Positions 7,830 to 15,650 of a stretch of DNA of 27,999 bases are shown one piece after another (position 1 is the first letter of the stretch; the number at the start of each line of letters is the position of its first letter). A model generated the notes under the pieces. It saw nothing but the letters and a program-made list of their open reading frames with translations. It did not search any database and was not told where the DNA came from. The stretch covers positions 817 to 28,815 of the forward strand of contig DDHP01000050.1 of NCBI GenBank assembly GCA_002338145.1, read 5' to 3'. This DNA comes from Deferribacteraceae bacterium UBA1873 (GTDB taxonomy: Bacteria; Chrysiogenota; Deferribacteres; Deferribacterales; Flexistipitaceae). The translations under genes were made by a program, and so were the position numbers.

Positions 7830-8639
7830 ATGAAAAAGTTTGTGCTTAGTTTTATGTTAATCTTTTTAATAGCATTTTCTGCTGCGGCGAACGACAATTC
7901 ACTGTGGGAAAAGTCCACTCTGAACCAGATTATGAAGAGGGGCGTTTTACGTGTTGGTTTGGAGGCCGGCTATATGCCTTTTGAAATTAAAAACAAACAG
8001 GGCGATATTATCGGTTTTGATGTTGATATTGCAAAAATAATGGCAAAAGAAATGGGTGTAAAACTGGAACTTGTAAACACAGCATGGGACGGAATCATCC
8101 CTGCACTTCTCACAAAAAAGTTTGACATAATTATGTCAGGGATGACAGTTACCCCACAGAGAAATTTACAGATAAATTTTGCCGATCCATATATTGTGGT
8201 GGGGCAGACAATACTAATAAGAAAAGAGCTGGCAGATGAAATTGATAGTTACAGAGATCTTAATGACCCAAAATACACTATCGCCACCAAGCTTGGTGTT
8301 ACTGCAGATTTTGCAACAAAAAAATATATGCCAAAAGCGAAATTAAAACTTTTTGAAACAGAACCTGAGGCTGCAATGGAGGTGGTCAACGGTAAAGCAG
8401 ATGCTTTTGTATACGATCTTCCTTACTGCGCAATTTTTTATGCTGAAAACAAGAAAAAATTGGCTTTTCTGGACGAACCTTTTACATATGAGCCACTGGC
8501 ATGGGCAGTCAGGAAAGGTGATCCTGACTTCATAAACTGGCTCAACAATTTCTTGGCACTGATAAAGGGTGATGGAAGATACGACATGATCTACAAGAAA
8601 TGGTTTGAAAGTGACGCATGGCTGAATCAGGTTCAGTAG
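7830..8639 (+). CDS. Polar amino-acid ABC transporter, periplasmic binding protein
   Basis: This 269-residue protein is a family 3 extracellular solute-binding protein. A signal peptide covers about residues 1-20, ending in AFSAAA. The mature start shows the family signature GVLRVGLEAGYMPFEI and GFDVDIAKIMAKEMGV, then the WDGIIPALLTKKFDIIMSGMTVTPQR segment that contributes to ligand binding. There is no lipobox, so it should be a free periplasmic protein. AGGAGG lies ahead of the ATG. The permease and ATPase follow directly, which makes a complete uptake system. The ligand (glutamine, arginine, other polar amino acid) cannot be read from sequence by eye. Confidence 0.92.
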   Translation: MKKFVLSFMLIFLIAFSAAANDNSLWEKSTLNQIMKRGVLRVGLEAGYMPFEIKNKQGDIIGFDVDIAKIMAKEMGVKLELVNTAWDGIIPALLTKKFDIIMSGMTVTPQRNLQINFADPYIVVGQTILIRKELADEIDSYRDLNDPKYTIATKLGVTADFATKKYMPKAKLKLFETEPEAAMEVVNGKADAFVYDLPYCAIFYAENKKKLAFLDEPFTYEPLAWAVRKGDPDFINWLNNFLALIKGDGRYDMIYKKWFESDAWLNQVQ

Positions 8640-8655
8640 CCGGAGTTTTTAATTA

Positions 8656-9603
8656 ATGCAAAAAAGTAGGCTATACTACATATTCTGGAATTTTGTTTAT
8701 GTGCTTGTGATAATTTTCTTTTGCTTCGGGATATATTATGCCACCAAAAAAGTTGATTACATTTGGCGATGGGAGCGCTTGTGGCAATATTTTGTCTACG
8801 AAGAAGTGGAAAACTTAAGGACACCCGTTGCAGGCAATATTCAGATAAATGATAATAAAATTACTGTTGTTCCATTGGCAGGGGAAGATTCTTATTCCAT
8901 CAGTTCTTATGATAAAAGGCATGTTGCAAACGGTGATTTGGTTTTTGAGGGTGATATATTAGCATCAAACTCCAGCATCCGGGCCGGCCCGTTGCTTACC
9001 GGCCTGTATATGACATTAAAAATTTCTGTCGTTGCCATTTTTTTTGCTATAATCATAGGGGTACTAACAGGGATTGCCAGGATATCCGGCAATCCCGCTG
9101 TAAAAAAGCTGGCAGTTACATATATAGAGCTTATCAGGGGCACACCACTACTGGTTCAGATATTCATATTTTATTTTTTTATAGGAACGGTTCTTCATCT
9201 TGACCGTTTTACGGCGGGTACAGCAGCCTTGGCTTTTTTTACAGGCGCTTACATTGCAGAGATTGTAAGAGCAGGTATTCAGTCCATCCCAAAAGGCCAG
9301 ATGGAAGCTTCCAGAAGTCTTGGTATGAATTATTTTCAGGCAATGAGACATATCATAATGCCCCAGGCTCTTAAAAGAACTTTGCCCCCGATGGCAGGTC
9401 AGTTTATATCACTTATAAAGGACTCTTCTCTTGTTTCGGTAATTTCCATTACTGACCTTACAAAATCCGGGAGAGAAATCGTTACATCAACATTCAGCCC
9501 TTTTGAGGTATGGTTTAGCGTTGCATTGCTGTACCTTTTTCTGACCTCAACGCTGTCTTTTGTTGTACAAATACTGGAAAGGAGACTTTCAGCAAGTGAC
9601 TAA
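8656..9603 (+). CDS. Polar amino-acid ABC transporter permease with extra inserted domain
   Basis: This 315-residue protein is a HisM/GlnP-type inner-membrane permease. The core from about residue 112 has the family start LLTGLYMTLKISVVAI, ELIRGTPLLVQIFIFYF and the ATPase-contacting EAA loop (EASRSLGMNYFQAMRHIIMP, 217-236). Ordinary family members are about 220 residues. Here an additional N-terminal membrane segment (about 10-29) and a soluble stretch (about 45-110) precede the core. That stretch contains TPVAGNIQ and VANGDLVFEGDILAS, which resemble the turn motifs of lipoyl/biotinyl-like barrel-sandwich domains, but with no modifiable lysine motif. Its side of the membrane is not clear. GGAG lies 10 bases before the ATG. 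Confidence 0.9.
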   Translation: MQKSRLYYIFWNFVYVLVIIFFCFGIYYATKKVDYIWRWERLWQYFVYEEVENLRTPVAGNIQINDNKITVVPLAGEDSYSISSYDKRHVANGDLVFEGDILASNSSIRAGPLLTGLYMTLKISVVAIFFAIIIGVLTGIARISGNPAVKKLAVTYIELIRGTPLLVQIFIFYFFIGTVLHLDRFTAGTAALAFFTGAYIAEIVRAGIQSIPKGQMEASRSLGMNYFQAMRHIIMPQALKRTLPPMAGQFISLIKDSSLVSVISITDLTKSGREIVTSTFSPFEVWFSVALLYLFLTSTLSFVVQILERRLSASD

Positions 9604-10339
9604 TCAGGAAAAAATTATAATGGCCAAAGATATTACAAAAATATTTCCCAACGGCGTAGTGGCACTAAAAAAAGTATCGTTGGACGTTGCGTACGGGGAG
9701 GTGGTTGTGGTAATAGGCCCCAGTGGCTCAGGGAAATCCACTCTGCTGCGTACACTTAATCTGCTTGAGCCCATCAATAGCGGGACAATAGTTATTGACG
9801 GCATATCACTTACAGCTTCGAAAACAAATATTAACAAGGTAAGAGAAGAGGTGGGGATGGTATTTCAGCAGTTTAACCTGTTCCCACATATGAATGTCCT
9901 TAATAACATCACCATTGCTCCAAAGATCGTAAGAAAAGTCAGCAGAAAAGAGGCTGAAGAAACCGCTTTACAGCTTTTGGAAAAAGTGGGGCTGGCGGAC
10001 AGGGCCACCAGTTTTCCCTCTCAGCTCTCCGGGGGCCAGCAACAGCGGGTGGCTATTGCAAGGGCTTTAGCCATGAAGCCGAAAATAATGCTTTTTGATG
10101 AGCCCACAAGTGCTCTCGACCCTGAAATGATAGGCGAAGTGCTGGATGTTATGAAAACCCTTGCCAAAGAAGGTATGACTATGGTAGTTGTTACTCACGA
10201 AATGGGATTTGCCAGAGAGGTAGCCGACAGAGTGATCTTCATGGATGAAGGGGAAGTAATAGAAACCAATACGCCGATAGAGCTTTTTACTAAGCCCAAA
10301 AATGAGCGTCTGAAAAAATTTCTAAGTCAGATATTGTAA
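9596..10339 (+). CDS. Polar amino-acid ABC transporter ATP-binding protein (GlnQ/HisP type)
   Basis: This 247-residue ATPase energises the preceding permease. It shows Walker A GPSGSGKST (41-49), the Q-loop (FQQFNLFPHM, 90-99), signature LSGGQQQR (144-151), Walker B IMLFDEP (165-171) and the switch His201 (VVVTHEMGFA). The FQQFNLFPHMNVLNN stretch is typical of polar amino-acid importers. I chose the GTG at 9596: it gives the complete first strand, has GGAG 11 bases upstream and overlaps the permease end by 8 bases. ATG at 9620 would be a shorter alternative; TTG at 9560 would be a longer one. Confidence 0.93.
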   Translation: MTNQEKIIMAKDITKIFPNGVVALKKVSLDVAYGEVVVVIGPSGSGKSTLLRTLNLLEPINSGTIVIDGISLTASKTNINKVREEVGMVFQQFNLFPHMNVLNNITIAPKIVRKVSRKEAEETALQLLEKVGLADRATSFPSQLSGGQQQRVAIARALAMKPKIMLFDEPTSALDPEMIGEVLDVMKTLAKEGMTMVVVTHEMGFAREVADRVIFMDEGEVIETNTPIELFTKPKNERLKKFLSQIL

Positions 10340-10341
10340 TT

Positions 10342-12000
10342 ATGTTTTTTGCTAAAAAATGTCAAATCACAATAAAAAATAAAAATATTACGCTTGAAGC
10401 GAAATCAGGCACAAACCTGTACAAGCTTTTAAAAGACAACGGCGTTAACGTAACGTCCCTGTGTGACGGCAACGGTCAGTGCGGAAAATGTAAGGTTAAA
10501 ATCAGTGCCCCGGATGGGCTTGAAATTAATAAACCCACCAAGAAAGACAGATTGATACTTGCCCCAATGAATCTTGAAAACGGATACAGGCTGGCTTGTG
10601 AATATATTGTCAAGTCTGACATCATTGTGGATACAGAAGAGTGGAATATTTCCTCCAGTCAGGATCCCAACATATTGGGTGTGAAAAAGATAAATAGAAA
10701 TGCTCCTGGTGTAGAAAACGGTAAGGCTCAAGATAACTCATCCACTTCTGAATATGTCAAAAGTACCGATGATACACCCAGTACAGATACCCAGGATAAT
10801 TCAGTAAAAGACAATTTTAATACAAATGCTGCACCCCAAAAAGAGGCTTCAGAAGGTAAATCGGAAAGTACAAAAAAGAAAGCCATAGAAGATCCAGAAT
10901 ACAATCTGGCTGATGGGATACTTCTTATCCAGTATCCCAAAGGTGTAAAATATTATGTATATACCGCAGGAATAAACAATATTTCCTCTGAAGGCATGAT
11001 AGAAACAAACGAACAACTTACTGACATTATCGATAATAATACATTGTCCGATTTTATCTATGACAACATCAGCATACCTGATCTTGAGCGCATTATTATT
11101 ATACTTGAGAAACAGTTTTATGAAGGGGAGATACTTTTTAATCTAATAAACTATTTTACTTTTGATATTGGTACAGTAAAGTGTGAAATCATTCAGCCTT
11201 ATGGTGACTCCAAAAAACTTCTAACGTTTCTAAGGCTCATAAATACAGTTAACGGTCAGAATTTGCAGGTGGCTCTGGATAACTTGACTTACTCCTATTA
11301 CCTGAAAGAGGATACTTTTTATTCACTGAACTCACAGTATGTTACTGAAACGGTGGACTTAGATTTTTTTCTGAGCTCTGGGAAAAATCCTATTATAGAT
11401 ATTTCAGAAGACTTTAATGAAATTACCCTAAAAGATAATCTTTTCGAACCGGATTCAATCGCACTTCCTGCTCTTTTAAAGGCGATAAAATTACTTATAG
11501 GAATAGGCGCAGTTGATGAGAACTTTAATCTGAAGTCCAGAAAAGAACTGGTGGATGATCTCAAGCTTGAGCATCTTGTCAAATTTTCACAACGCAACGA
11601 TGAAAATTTGTTTTACATTTACAGAAAAAAAGATAACGAGATTTTCATAAATCAAAAAATGCTTAATCAATTAAAAGAACTGAAAATTTTTTTGGTATCC
11701 CTTACCGAGTATGTGCAGAAAGAATTGGGAACAATCGAAAATATTATAATACAAAATCTTACCCATTACGATTATTTGATTAACAATCTTTTTGATTTAT
11801 CAATATTACCAAAGTCCTACATGAAAAAAACCAAATTTTACTCAGGTGATCCTACTGTTTTAGCGGCAAAATTTTTCACCGTCAGAGATATAAAAACATA
11901 CATTCAGTCAAAGATAAGAGATGCCCGGGAAATCGCTTTGTATAAAGATGAAAATTTCAATAAAATACACGATAAAATAGACAAAAAAATCACTTTCTGA
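10342..12000 (+). CDS. 2Fe-2S ferredoxin fused to a degenerate ASKHA (RACE/DUF4445-like) domain
   Basis: This 552-residue protein starts with a plant-type 2Fe-2S ferredoxin domain (about 6-98) whose four cluster ligands are intact: C41, C47, C50 and C86. A polar low-complexity linker covers about 110-180. The remainder (about 185-552) resembles in layout the ASKHA part of reductive activators of corrinoid proteins (RamA/RACo, DUF4445): a strand-rich start, PIIDISEDFNEI (350-361) where the family has VDIGTNGEI, INQKMLNQLKELKI (436-449) where it has a TQKDIRELQLAK-like segment, and a C-terminus REIALYKDENFNKI (529-542) like its conserved YIELAEDPEF end. The glycine-rich phosphate and adenosine loops appear lost. 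It starts 2 bases after the ATPase stop. The ferredoxin part is sure; the rest is inference and the function is unknown. Confidence 0.72.
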   Translation: MFFAKKCQITIKNKNITLEAKSGTNLYKLLKDNGVNVTSLCDGNGQCGKCKVKISAPDGLEINKPTKKDRLILAPMNLENGYRLACEYIVKSDIIVDTEEWNISSSQDPNILGVKKINRNAPGVENGKAQDNSSTSEYVKSTDDTPSTDTQDNSVKDNFNTNAAPQKEASEGKSESTKKKAIEDPEYNLADGILLIQYPKGVKYYVYTAGINNISSEGMIETNEQLTDIIDNNTLSDFIYDNISIPDLERIIIILEKQFYEGEILFNLINYFTFDIGTVKCEIIQPYGDSKKLLTFLRLINTVNGQNLQVALDNLTYSYYLKEDTFYSLNSQYVTETVDLDFFLSSGKNPIIDISEDFNEITLKDNLFEPDSIALPALLKAIKLLIGIGAVDENFNLKSRKELVDDLKLEHLVKFSQRNDENLFYIYRKKDNEIFINQKMLNQLKELKIFLVSLTEYVQKELGTIENIIIQNLTHYDYLINNLFDLSILPKSYMKKTKFYSGDPTVLAAKFFTVRDIKTYIQSKIRDAREIALYKDENFNKIHDKIDKKITF

Positions 12001-12364
12001 GAATGTCGACAACTGCTTCTTTCAAATCCTTAGCTCTTACAGGCTTGTTCAAAAAAGAAACAACTCCCATATCCTTTGTCTTCTTATAGGATTTAAACGT
12101 CCCAAAAGCTGTAATTACAATAACCTTAGCCTCCGGATCAAAATCCCGGAGCTTTTCAATAAAAGTCATACCATCCATTTCAGGCATACGCAGATCTGTG
12201 ACAATAACGTGGTATTCTTTTCGCTCAGCTTTTTTTAACCCTTCTGCACCATTTTCTGCCACATCCACATCATAGCCGTCTATACGCAATACTTCGGCAT
12301 AACCAAGCCTGGTATGTTCCTCATCATCAACAACCAAGATTTTATAGTCATTCACATCGCTCAC
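11990..12364 (-). CDS. Receiver-only response regulator (CheY-like)
   Basis: This 124-residue protein is a single receiver domain with no output domain. The phosphorylation site is D57 (VTDLRMPEMDG), with the acidic pocket D13/D14 (LVVDDEEHTR), T85 (VIVITAFG) and K107 (LNKPV). Its sequence style is that of receivers from NtrC/AtoC-type regulators. The start is GTG at 12364; its AGAGGT Shine-Dalgarno lies inside the last codons of the Hfq-like gene, so the two are probably co-translated. No histidine kinase is in the window. The last 11 bases overlap, tail to tail, the ferredoxin-fusion gene on the other strand, and no terminator is visible between them. Confidence 0.9.
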   Translation of the reverse strand: MSDVNDYKILVVDDEEHTRLGYAEVLRIDGYDVDVAENGAEGLKKAERKEYHVIVTDLRMPEMDGMTFIEKLRDFDPEAKVIVITAFGTFKSYKKTKDMGVVSFLNKPVRAKDLKEAVVDILRK

Positions 12365-12369
12365 CGAAG

Positions 12370-12873
12370 CTACCTCTCACCGTCATATTTTATTATTTCA
12401 CCGTTTTGGTATAAAGGGTAAACTGTAGAAACAGAGGTTTTATAAATCAGCTGCTGCCTGCCTTCATAAGTGGTTAAAAGTGTGTAATCATCAAATCCCA
12501 CAAGGAGTCCTTTAATTTTCACACCATTTTTTAAAAAAGCAGTTACAGGAGATTTGGACTTTCTCACTTCGTTTAAAAAGATATCCTGCATAGGCGGCCG
12601 CATGTGCCGGGGATGTTTGCCCTGATGCATCTGGTAATAAATTTTGCTGATATACTCTACATCGATGACATTCCTTGCCGCTGCAACTGTTGCCAGATCC
12701 TGCTTATATATGCAGGTTTTTACATTGCAGTCATCGATAATGATGTTGTACTGGTCAAAACTCTCCACTTTACCCCGAAAACGCTCCTTATTGGACAAAA
12801 TAAAAAGCAAAGGGACGTCTCTTGTGCGCGCATTCTGCAAATAAACAAACTCAAGCTGAGCATATAAAGACAT
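12370..12873 (-). CDS. hfq: Tandem two-domain Hfq-like RNA-binding protein
   Basis: This 167-residue protein holds two Sm/Hfq units. The second (about 95-153) is closest to ordinary Hfq: QDIFLNEVRKSKSPV (96-110), FLKNGVKIKGLLVGFDDY (113-130) and the Sm2 segment QLIYKTSVSTVYP (141-153), where Hfq usually has YKHAIST, so the histidine is replaced by Thr146. The first (about 5-64) is more diverged but keeps LEFVYLQNARTRDVPLLFIL, FRGKVESFDQYNIIID and CIYKQDLATV. Canonical Hfq is a hexamer of single-domain subunits of about 70-100 residues that pairs small RNAs with mRNAs; a fused pair could form a ring from three chains. It sits directly behind a strong promoter, with AGGTGG before the ATG, and is followed by the receiver gene. 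Confidence 0.88.
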   Translation of the reverse strand: MSLYAQLEFVYLQNARTRDVPLLFILSNKERFRGKVESFDQYNIIIDDCNVKTCIYKQDLATVAAARNVIDVEYISKIYYQMHQGKHPRHMRPPMQDIFLNEVRKSKSPVTAFLKNGVKIKGLLVGFDDYTLLTTYEGRQQLIYKTSVSTVYPLYQNGEIIKYDGER

Positions 12874-12896
12874 TTTACCACCTATAAATTATCATA

Positions 12897-12925
12897 ATAT
12901 TACAAACTTTTACTTTTTTTGTCAA
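12897..12925 (-). promoter_or_regulatory. Strong sigma-70-type promoter of the hfq-like/receiver operon
   Basis: On the minus strand, TTGACA (12920-12925) and TAATAT (12897-12902) are separated by exactly 17 bases, a near-consensus housekeeping promoter. The expected start of transcription lies near 12890, leaving a leader of only about 17 bases that contains the AGGTGG Shine-Dalgarno before the ATG at 12873. So the leader has little room for sRNA autoregulation. Confidence 0.7.
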
Positions 12926-12972
12926 CAAAATATCGTTATATTAACCTCTTACTCCATCAAAAACGTTATCTT

Positions 12973-13002
12973 TGAAAAATACTCTTATTGCAAAACATAA
13001 TG
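12973..13002 (+). promoter_or_regulatory. Candidate promoter for the aminopeptidase gene
   Basis: TTGAAA at 12973-12978 and CATAAT at 12997-13002 are spaced by 18 bases. Transcription would start near 13009, giving a leader of roughly 95 bases before the ATG at 13105. A near-palindrome, ATGATAATTGTCAT, lies in that leader at 13046-13059; it could be an operator or chance in AT-rich DNA. The rest of the 231-base gap between the diverging genes holds only the hfq promoter. Confidence 0.35.
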
Positions 13003-13104
13003 CAAAGCCGGAATATAGTTATTGAGTTGTCAGCTGTATATTTTTATGATAATTGTCATTTGTAACTGAAATAATCATGAATATTTAAAGAGGAGCAAAA
13101 GATA

Positions 13105-14598
13105 ATGAAAGTTTCCTGTAGAAAAAAAATTGCACTTAACTCAAAAAAAGAAGCAATACTTATACCTGTGTACAAAAACATGAATTCAATAAAACATTTG
13201 ACCGGCAAAAGGATTGATGACGAAATTAACCGCATCATTAACTCTGATTATTTTAACTATAAAACAAAAGAAATAAAAAGTTTCTATATGGAGATAAACA
13301 AAAAACTAAAAAAGATTTATCTGATAAATGTTCCTAAGGAACTTGAGGAGTATCGTTACTATATGGAGCTGGGAAATAAGTTTGCAAAAATTTGCAGACA
13401 GGATAATATCCACTCATTCTCCGTTCTTTCCTTTGAAGATTTGGCGGGTGAAAAGAAGGATTTTGATCATATAAGAAGTTTTATTGAAGGTTTGCATTTT
13501 GGTTTGTACGATTTCAGCAAATATAAATCCAAGAAGGAAAATTTTGAGATTGAAGAAATCGAGGTAATAACATCATCCACCAAACTAAAAAAATATATGG
13601 ACAACTATGCCGAGGAGATAAAAACCCTGTTCTCATGCGTATATTCAGCCAAAGATTTAATAAACTCTCCTGCAAGCGATATAACACCGGAAACATTTTG
13701 TCGTTATGTAGCTGAGAAAATTCCTGAAAATGTAAAAGTTACTAAATATGACGAAAATCTATTAAAAGAAAACAATATGAACCTTATTTATACAGTGGGC
13801 AGCGGAAGTATCAACAAGCCAAGGCTTTTAATACTTGAATACAACGGTAATCCAGAAAGTGATAATTCTGTGGCACTGGTGGGAAAAGGAGTAACTTTCG
13901 ACACAGGCGGGACCAATTTAAAACCCACTGGCAGTATTGAAACAATGAAAACAGATATGTCCGGTGCTGCAAGTATTTTTGCAGTAATAACCGCCCTTGC
14001 TAAAACTAAAACAAAAACCAATGCAATAGCCTATCTTCCTTTGGTGGAAAACTGCATCAGCCACAGCTCGTACAAACCAGGTGATATTATAACATCCTAT
14101 AGCGGTAAAACTGTTGAAGTTTTGAACACTGATGCCGAAGGGAGGCTTATTATGGCTGACGCCTTAAGCCTTGCTATCGAAAAAGATCCGGAAATTGTGA
14201 TAGATGTTGCTACATTAACCGGTGCCTGTGTGGTTGCGCTGGGCAGTCATTGTGCAGGTCTAATATCAAACAGGAAATTTCTTGCTAAAAACATTACAGA
14301 TATTTCCTATGATGTGTCTGAAGATATATGGGAACTCCCTCTTTATGAAGGCTACACAGAGCGAATAAAAAGTAAGGTTGCTGACCTGCAGAACATAGGA
14401 AGTAAAAAACGTGAAGCAGGCACAACAATGGCCGGTCTGTTTCTGCGTGAATTTGTTGACAATTACCCCTGGATTCACCTTGATATAGCCGGGACAGCAT
14501 TCCTTGAAGATGAGCATCCAATTTTTGGAACAGCAGCGACAGGTTTTGGTATTAGATTACTGTACTACTTTATAAAAAAATACTATACTTCCAAGTGA
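13105..14598 (+). CDS. pepA: Leucyl aminopeptidase (M17 family)
   Basis: This 497-residue protein is a cytosolic M17 metallo-aminopeptidase that removes N-terminal residues from peptides, using two metal ions. The C-terminal catalytic domain keeps every key residue at E. coli PepA spacing: K261 and D266 (VGKGVTFDTGG), K273 (NLKPTG), D284 (TDMSGA), D343 and E345 with catalytic R347 (NTDAEGRL). The N-terminal domain (about 1-160) is more diverged and lysine-rich. Length matches E. coli PepA (503). GAGGAG lies upstream of the ATG. Family members are usually hexameric, and some also bind DNA; that second role is not evident here. Confidence 0.94.
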   Translation: MKVSCRKKIALNSKKEAILIPVYKNMNSIKHLTGKRIDDEINRIINSDYFNYKTKEIKSFYMEINKKLKKIYLINVPKELEEYRYYMELGNKFAKICRQDNIHSFSVLSFEDLAGEKKDFDHIRSFIEGLHFGLYDFSKYKSKKENFEIEEIEVITSSTKLKKYMDNYAEEIKTLFSCVYSAKDLINSPASDITPETFCRYVAEKIPENVKVTKYDENLLKENNMNLIYTVGSGSINKPRLLILEYNGNPESDNSVALVGKGVTFDTGGTNLKPTGSIETMKTDMSGAASIFAVITALAKTKTKTNAIAYLPLVENCISHSSYKPGDIITSYSGKTVEVLNTDAEGRLIMADALSLAIEKDPEIVIDVATLTGACVVALGSHCAGLISNRKFLAKNITDISYDVSEDIWELPLYEGYTERIKSKVADLQNIGSKKREAGTTMAGLFLREFVDNYPWIHLDIAGTAFLEDEHPIFGTAATGFGIRLLYYFIKKYYTSK

Positions 14599-14674
14599 CC
14601 TGTTTTCCGGCTTCTAATAAAAAACAAAAAATATGCTGCTTTAATGCAGGTCAGGAAAGTATTGTTTTTTTCAA

Positions 14675-14680
14675 TATAAT
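14675..14680 (+). promoter_or_regulatory. Candidate -10 element of the LysR-type gene
   Basis: A consensus TATAAT lies 45 bases before the LysR ATG, but the hexamer 17 bases upstream (CAGGAA, 14652-14657) is a poor -35. This would fit a promoter that depends on an activator or on autoregulation. A small inverted repeat, CTGC-TTTAAT-GCAG, stands just upstream at about 14635-14648 and lacks a T-run, so it is not called a terminator. Confidence 0.3.
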
Positions 14681-14725
14681 GTCGTACACTTAATTTTAGT
14701 TACAGCAAACCAACCGGAGGTCCAA

Positions 14726-15619
14726 ATGGATTTTAAGCAAGTTGAAGCCTTTGTATTCGTAGCAAAATATAAGTCATTCTCTAAAGCAGCAGAAAAACTG
14801 CTTCTGAGCCAGCCCACTGTATCAACACACATAAACACACTGGAAGAAGATTTGGGCGTTAAACTTTTTGACAGATTATCGAGAGAAGTTGTTCTGACTG
14901 AAGCAGGTCAGATTTTTTTTCCATATGCTGTGGACATGATGGATTTAAGGGAGCGGTCACACGAATCTGTAAAAGAATTTCTCAATGAAATAAGCGGTAA
15001 CCTCCGTATAGGTGCAAGTACAATAATAGCTGAATACATAATCCCCAATTTAATCAAAGATTTCAGAGATAATTATAGCAAAACATATTTCAATTTTTCT
15101 GTAGACAATTCCCAGGCTATCATACAAAGAATTGCGGATGGAATACTTGACATAGCTCTTGTTGCCAGAAAAATTCCCAAAAAAGATTTGGAATATAAAC
15201 TTTTTTTTAAAGACAGAATTGTTTTGGCTGTATATCCGGATCATCCGCTGTCTAAACGTGATAATATCTTTCTTGAAGAAATATTAGATGAGGAATTTAT
15301 TATAAGAGAAGTTGGTTCAGGGACAAGAGCAGCCGTTGAACACTCATTTAAACAGAAAGGTTACGATTTCGACAGCTTAAAATCAGTAGCTACATTTTCA
15401 ACTACACACTCTGTCGTACAGGCTGTCAAAAGCGGGCTGGGGATTGCTTTTGCCAGTGAAACCGCCTTGAAAAACAAAAGCTATGCAGGAGAAGTTAAAG
15501 GCATACCCATTACTGACCTCGTAGTGGAAAAAGATATTTATGTTGTATACAGTAAGAGAAGGAGCAACAAAAAATTGCTGAAACAGTTTCTTACAACTCT
15601 GCTTTCTTTTGAAATATAA
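14726..15619 (+). CDS. LysR-family regulator, probably selenium-metabolism associated
   Basis: This 297-residue protein is a LysR-type transcription factor. The N-terminal winged helix-turn-helix covers about 1-60 (FVAKYKSFSKAAEKLLLSQP, then TVSTHINTLEEDLGVKLFDR), and the effector domain runs from about 90 with LRIGASTIIAEYIIPNLI and IREVGSGTRAAVEHSF (EPGSGTR-like, typical of the CysB/CysL-type subgroup). Its overall pattern resembles regulators often found beside selenium genes, and the next gene is the selenouridine synthase mnmH, 31 bases away. So control of selenium use is likely; the effector is unknown. GGAGGT stands 5 bases before the ATG. Confidence 0.87.
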   Translation: MDFKQVEAFVFVAKYKSFSKAAEKLLLSQPTVSTHINTLEEDLGVKLFDRLSREVVLTEAGQIFFPYAVDMMDLRERSHESVKEFLNEISGNLRIGASTIIAEYIIPNLIKDFRDNYSKTYFNFSVDNSQAIIQRIADGILDIALVARKIPKKDLEYKLFFKDRIVLAVYPDHPLSKRDNIFLEEILDEEFIIREVGSGTRAAVEHSFKQKGYDFDSLKSVATFSTTHSVVQAVKSGLGIAFASETALKNKSYAGEVKGIPITDLVVEKDIYVVYSKRRSNKKLLKQFLTTLLSFEI

Positions 15620-15650
15620 ATGAGCAAACTGTATCGATAAAACACACAAT

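Noticed and set aside
13046..13059. Near-palindrome resembling half of a Fur box
   Set aside because: One mismatch in AT-rich DNA, and the downstream aminopeptidase is not a usual iron-regulated gene; too weak for an operator call.
15620..15640. Six-codon frame between the LysR gene and mnmH, considered as a leader peptide
   Set aside because: It has no ribosome site, no regulatory codon run and no terminator structure after it.
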